Of a stretch of DNA of 64,000 nucleotides, positions 60,855-64,000 are shown piece by piece. The first letter of the stretch is position 1. Each line of letters opens with the position of its first letter. Origin of the DNA: Nonomuraea cavernae (lineage in GTDB: Bacteria; Actinomycetota; Actinomycetes; Streptosporangiales; Streptosporangiaceae); contig NZ_BMNH01000009.1 in assembly GCF_014646355.1 (NCBI RefSeq), forward strand, positions 176,432 through 240,431. The letters run 5' to 3'. A model generated the notes under the pieces. That model was not told the origin of the DNA. It did no database searches and saw only the letters and a list, made by a program, of their open reading frames with translations. The position numbers were made by a program, and so were the translations under genes.

Positions 60855-60942
60855 ACTGCTTTCAGGATATTTGAGCCCCGCGCGACCGGAGCCAACCACC
60901 CATGCTGCCCGATCACCACGGAGGCCCGCACCTCAATAACGC

Positions 60943-60998
60943 CGTGACCGTCCGCGGCGGGCCCACTCTCCCCAGAGTCGTCGTCGAGGACGGTCACG
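60943..60998 (-). terminator. Nested hairpin terminator downstream of ppgK
   Basis: CGTGACCGTCC (60943-60953) and GGACGGTCACG (60988-60998) are exact complements. The loop contains a further perfect ACTCT-CCCC-AGAGT hairpin (60965-60978). It lies 130 bp after the ppgK stop and 89 bp before the hrpA start. The rest of 60855-61127 holds no gene I support. Confidence 0.65.
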
Positions 60999-61127
60999 TC
61001 ACCAGTGAGACTCCTGAGCGGCCGTTCCGGTTGCCTTGCCGGAGCCCCTTTCCGTCCGGGGATCCGGCGGCGCGCCGTTCGAGGGCGCGGGAGCCACTTC
61101 GCGGCGTCCTGGACGAGCGCCCCGGAG

Positions 61128-61865
61128 CTACCTCGCGGCGGCCGGGCGGGGGGCGGCGGCCATCTGGGCGGCGCCGATGATGCCCGCCTCGTTCTGCAGG
61201 AGGGCGGGGACGATCGGCGTGTCGAGGTGCACGTGCGGGAGCCACTTGCCGGCCTTCCTGCTGACGCCGCCGCCGACGACGATCAGCGAGGGAGAGAACA
61301 GCATCTCCACGTGCCGGAGATACTCCTCGACCCGCGCGGCCCACTTCTCCCAGCTGAGGTCGGACTCTTCGCGGGCTCGGTCGGAGGCGCGGTGCTCGGC
61401 GTCCTTGCCCTTCAGCTGGAGGTGGCCCAGCTCGGTGTTGGGCACCAGGACGCCCTCGGTGAACAGCGCGCTGCCGATGCCGGTGCCGAACGTCAACATG
61501 AGCACGGTGCCCCGCCGGCCGCGTCCCTCGCCGAAGGTCATCTCGGCCAGGCCCGCCGCGTCGGCGTCGTTCAGCACGGTGGCGACGCCGAACGTCTCGG
61601 CCGCGTCGACCCCGATCCAGGAGTGGTGAACGTTCGCGGCGGTCATGACCACCCCGTCGCGCACCACGCCGGGGAACGTCACCCCGACGGGGCCGGTCCA
61701 GGAGAAGTGGTCGACGATCCGCGCCACCACCTCGGCGACCGGACCGGGCCTGGCCGGCTGCGGGGTGGGGACGCGCAGGCGTTCCCGGGTGAGCTTGCCG
61801 GCCTCGATGTCGACGGGCGCCCCCTTGATCCCGGAACCACCGATATCAATCCCCAAAACATCCAT
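61128..61865 (-). CDS. ppgK: Polyphosphate glucokinase (ROK family)
   Basis: The 245-aa protein has ROK phosphate-1 motif [14 protein letters not shown] (4-17), the sugar-binding segment [36 protein letters not shown], and the [12 protein letters not shown] phosphate-2 motif. The sequence [20 protein letters not shown] replaces the ROK cysteine zinc site, as in actinobacterial PpgK. It phosphorylates glucose with polyphosphate, also ATP in some species. It is divergent from the TIGR03118-type gene. Confidence 0.95.
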   Translation of the reverse strand: MDVLGIDIGGSGIKGAPVDIEAGKLTRERLRVPTPQPARPGPVAEVVARIVDHFSWTGPVGVTFPGVVRDGVVMTAANVHHSWIGVDAAETFGVATVLNDADAAGLAEMTFGEGRGRRGTVLMLTFGTGIGSALFTEGVLVPNTELGHLQLKGKDAEHRASDRAREESDLSWEKWAARVEEYLRHVEMLFSPSLIVVGGGVSRKAGKWLPHVHLDTPIVPALLQNEAGIIGAAQMAAAPRPAAAR

Positions 61866-61984
61866 GACACTCCCTCTCCCCTATCGGCGGCGAATAACGC
61901 CGAGCCGGATATTTCCGGACCTCACTGAACCCGTTCCGGGCCGCCCGCGTATCTCGCGTCACAAGCGCTAACAAGGAGGCACGG

Positions 61985-63103
61985 ATGCGGTTACGCATCA
62001 TCACACTCTGCGCTGTCGGAGTCGTTCTGGGAGCGACTCTCGCCACTCCCGCACAGGCCACCCCTCGCAACAGGTTCGACGTCGTCAACCTCGTCTCGGA
62101 CGTCTCGGGCAAGGCTCCCGTCACCGATCCCAAGCTGGTCAACCCCTGGGGGCTGGCCATGGGCAAGACGTTGTGGGTATCCGGCACCGGCAGCGGCAGC
62201 GCCACCGTCTATTCCGGAAACGGCAAGAAGGAGCAGACCGAGGTCAACATCCCCGGCGGCGCCCCGACCGGCCAGGTCTTCAACCCCACCGAAGGCTTCA
62301 CCGTCAAGGGCAAGCCCGCCACCTTCATCTTCGCCAGTCCGAGCGGCGCGATCACCGGCTGGAACGCCGAGGTCGACCCGAAGAACGCCGTCATCGCCGC
62401 CTTCACCCGCGGCGCCGACTACAAGGGTCTGGAGCTGGTCCGGACCGACGACGGCGACTTCCTGCTCGCCGCCGACTTCGCGCACGGCCGCATCCACGCC
62501 TTCGACTCCGACTTCCGGCGGATTCAGCTGTCGCGCTCACAGTTCAGGGACCGGGCCATCCCGTCCACCTACTCGCCGTTCAACGTGGCTGTCGTGAACG
62601 GCAACATCTGGATCGCCTACGCGCTGCGTGACGCGTCGACCGGCAAGTCCGTCCCGGGCGCCGGCAAGGGCTTCATCAGCCGCTTCGACGCCAACGGCCG
62701 CCTGACCGGCCGGATCGCGCGTACCGGGCTCAACGCCCCCTGGGCGATGACGGCCGCGCCGAAGTCCTTCGGGCGGTACGCCGGCGCGCTGCTGGTCGGC
62801 AACTTCGGCGACGGCACCATCCACGCCTTCCGCCGCGGGCGCCACCTGGGCGCGCTCACCAAGGCGGACGGCCGCAAGATCACGCTGCCCGGGCTCTGGG
62901 ACCTGGAGCCGGGCACCTCGGCCAACGGCGGCGAGAACGCCCTGTGGTTCTCCGCCGGCTCCGACGGCGGCAAGCACGGGGTGCTGGGTGTGATCCGGCC
63001 TGCCGGGTCGCGTTCGACCGTGACGGCGCCGACCACGTCTCCGTCGCACTCGCCCAGCCACACCAAGAAGCCCAGCTCGTCCTCGCCGTACGGCGGGTAC
63101 TGA
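61985..63103 (+). CDS. Secreted TIGR03118-family protein
   Basis: AAGGAGG lies 5 nt before ATG 61985. The 372-aa protein has a signal peptide (about 1-26, cleavage after AQA). It has repeated beta-propeller-like strands (NPWGLAMGKTLWVSGTGSGS, YSPFNVAVVNGNIWIAYALR, RYAGALLVGNFGDGTIHAF) and a Ser/Pro/Thr-rich C-terminal tail without an obvious anchor. The family is uncharacterised and occurs in many actinobacteria and proteobacteria. Extracytoplasmic, function unknown. Terminator at 63121-63156. Confidence 0.88.
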   Translation: MRLRIITLCAVGVVLGATLATPAQATPRNRFDVVNLVSDVSGKAPVTDPKLVNPWGLAMGKTLWVSGTGSGSATVYSGNGKKEQTEVNIPGGAPTGQVFNPTEGFTVKGKPATFIFASPSGAITGWNAEVDPKNAVIAAFTRGADYKGLELVRTDDGDFLLAADFAHGRIHAFDSDFRRIQLSRSQFRDRAIPSTYSPFNVAVVNGNIWIAYALRDASTGKSVPGAGKGFISRFDANGRLTGRIARTGLNAPWAMTAAPKSFGRYAGALLVGNFGDGTIHAFRRGRHLGALTKADGRKITLPGLWDLEPGTSANGGENALWFSAGSDGGKHGVLGVIRPAGSRSTVTAPTTSPSHSPSHTKKPSSSSPYGGY

Positions 63104-63120
63104 CAGCCGGAGCCGCTGAC

Positions 63121-63156
63121 GTTTCCGGCGCGGCCGGCGCGGGCCGCGCCGGAAAC
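63121..63156 (+). terminator. Perfect 15-bp hairpin after the TIGR03118 gene
   Basis: GTTTCCGGCGCGGCC (63121-63135) and its exact complement (63142-63156) flank a 6-nt loop, 18 bp after the stop codon. Confidence 0.82.
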
Positions 63157-63189
63157 GGGCGGCACACGGGTGACGGACCCGCCCGGCCC

Positions 63190-63313
63190 CACGGGGCGAA
63201 GGGCCCGCCCAGCACGGCGCAGGCGAAGGGCCCGCCCAGCACGGCGCAGGGGAAAGGCCCGCTCCGCACGGAGCGAAGAGCCTACTCGGCACGGAGCGAA
63301 GAGCCTGCTCAGG
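63190..63313. repeat. Five imperfect tandem units of 23/27 bp
   Basis: Units start with CACGG at 63190, 63213, 63240, 63267 and 63290. The second and third (27 bp) differ little; the fourth and fifth (23 bp) share CACGGAGCGAAGAGCCT. Some carry a GCTCCG-CA-CGGAGC hairpin. The array ends in the last codons of the HAD gene at 63309. Confidence 0.8.
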
Positions 63314-63884
63314 CCAGCGCCGCGGCGAGGTCGGCGACCGTGCGGAAGTGAACCCCGGTCATGCCAAGGGCGCGGGCGGCCTCGACGTTCGCCGGCCGGT
63401 CGTCGACGAACAGACAGCGCTCAGGAGCGGCCCCGGCCCGCTCGGCGGCGATCTCGTAGATGCGCCGGTCGGGCTTGGCCACGCCGACCCGCGCGCTGCT
63501 CACCACGTCGTCGGCGAAGTAGGTCAGCCCGAGCAACTCCAGGTGCGCCTCCAGGCTGTCCATGGCGTTGGTGACGAGCACCACGGGCATCCGCTCCTGG
63601 GCCCTGGCCAGCAGCCGCCTGACCTCCTCGTCGACCCGGAACGGCACCGCGACGAACTCCGCCACCGCCTGCCTGGCCCGCTCGTCTCCGCCGAGGGCGA
63701 CCGCGATCGACTCGGCCCACTCCCGCTCGGTCACCCGTCCGAGCGTGGCGGGCAGGAGGAGGGCCGGATCGAAGGCGGTCTTCATCAGCGGCAGCCCGTA
63801 TCGCGCCTCGATCTCGGCCTGGACGTCGTGGTCGAACTGGCGCAGCACGCCGTCGAGGTCGCACAGAACAGCGTCATAGGTCAC
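63309..63884 (-). CDS. HAD-superfamily hydrolase
   Basis: The 191-aa protein starts at GTG 63884. Motif [15 protein letters not shown] (Asp9 and Asp11), motif II VLVTNAM, motif III Lys in [11 protein letters not shown] and motif [13 protein letters not shown] are all present. A helical cap follows motif I. It is a phosphatase-type HAD with unknown substrate. The start lies 17 bp inside the edge of a 9-bp tandem repeat array that may carry or disrupt its promoter. Confidence 0.9.
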   Translation of the reverse strand: MTYDAVLCDLDGVLRQFDHDVQAEIEARYGLPLMKTAFDPALLLPATLGRVTEREWAESIAVALGGDERARQAVAEFVAVPFRVDEEVRRLLARAQERMPVVLVTNAMDSLEAHLELLGLTYFADDVVSSARVGVAKPDRRIYEIAAERAGAAPERCLFVDDRPANVEAARALGMTGVHFRTVADLAAALA

Positions 63885-63900
63885 AGCCGGCCATTGTGCC

Positions 63901-64000
63901 GTGCGGGCCGTGCGGGCCGTGCGGGCCGTGCGGGCCGTGCGGGCCGTGCGGGCCGTGCGGGCCGTGCGGGCCGTGCGGGCCGTGCGGGCCGTGCGGGCCG
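63901..64000. repeat. 9-bp minisatellite (GTGCGGGCC)n running off the window
   Basis: From 63901 to the end the sequence is about 11 uninterrupted copies of GTGCGGGCC; a partial unit (GTGCC) precedes it. The minus strand would read Gly-Pro-His repeats in one frame. Because the window ends here, total length is unknown. Confidence 0.97.

Noticed and set aside
60902..61180. Possible 92-aa plus-strand gene between hrpA and ppgK
   Set aside because: It runs through the nested terminator; Arg/Pro-rich shadow composition.
63190..64000. CRISPR-like array at the right end
   Set aside because: Units are contiguous 9-, 23- or 27-bp tandem copies without unique spacers, and no cas gene is visible.

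Overview
The window is very GC-rich, with strong third-position G/C bias, frequent GTG starts and many 4-bp ATGA/GTGA gene overlaps. It carries a SepH-type C-terminus, an RNase H/CobC-like fusion, a polyphosphate glucokinase and an AICE-type integrase set. This points to a filamentous actinomycete. The gene style fits Streptosporangiales (Nonomuraea/Streptosporangium-like), but the genus is inference. I saw no tRNA, rRNA operon, CRISPR array or intact transposase.

Layout. 1-3433: 3' end of a SepH-like gene facing a YdbS/YdbT-like PH-domain pair. 3584-5355: DrrA/DrrB-type ABC exporter, followed by two very strong hairpins. 6028-10521: YbhB-like lipoprotein, a membrane-anchored disordered protein, and a SulP transporter fused to a beta-carbonic anhydrase. 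10522-15911: mobile DNA at the 3' end of rnpB. A defective AICE-like element (11753-15911; att repeats, small membrane protein, NUDIX protein, GntR/UTRA repressor, truncated Rep, excisionase, tyrosine integrase) sits beside debris of an older related element. 15889-16283: rnpB (minus). 16446-19212: minus operon nif3-like / zinc-ribbon / RNase H-CobC fusion.

19328-26274: flavin monooxygenase, then M19 dipeptidase / M20 peptidase / GNAT protein, an Nramp-related transporter and a WYL regulator. 26335-30056: minus fatty acyl-CoA operon (FadD and two FadE-type dehydrogenases). 30214-33240: histidine kinase without a local response regulator, TetR regulator, AurF-like diiron oxygenase. 33322-36139: CopC, CopD and a convergent polytopic membrane protein. 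36391-39785: an unusual polypeptide joining an extracytoplasmic alpha/beta-hydrolase (X-Pro peptidase/acyl-esterase type) to an ABC ATPase, translationally coupled to its ABC-2 permease. 39814-43166: a 42-aa acidic protein divergent from a STAND/TPR ATPase without a LuxR HTH, then a class I terpene synthase. 43715-47412: PAC2 protein, Gfo/Idh oxidoreductase, tyrosine phosphatase, membrane protein.

47393-49206: broken NB-ARC/TPR gene. 49276-54884: M6 metalloprotease, PucR-type regulator, MarR regulator divergent from an ABC exporter. 54986-56983: small acidic protein, HAD hydrolase, 63-aa protein, Uma2 protein. 56973-63884: HrpA helicase, polyphosphate glucokinase, a secreted TIGR03118-type protein and a second HAD hydrolase. 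The right edge runs into a 9-bp minisatellite.

The most novel-looking items are the hydrolase-ABC fusion with its permease, the tandem rnpB-targeted elements, and the acidic microprotein paired with an HTH-less STAND ATPase.
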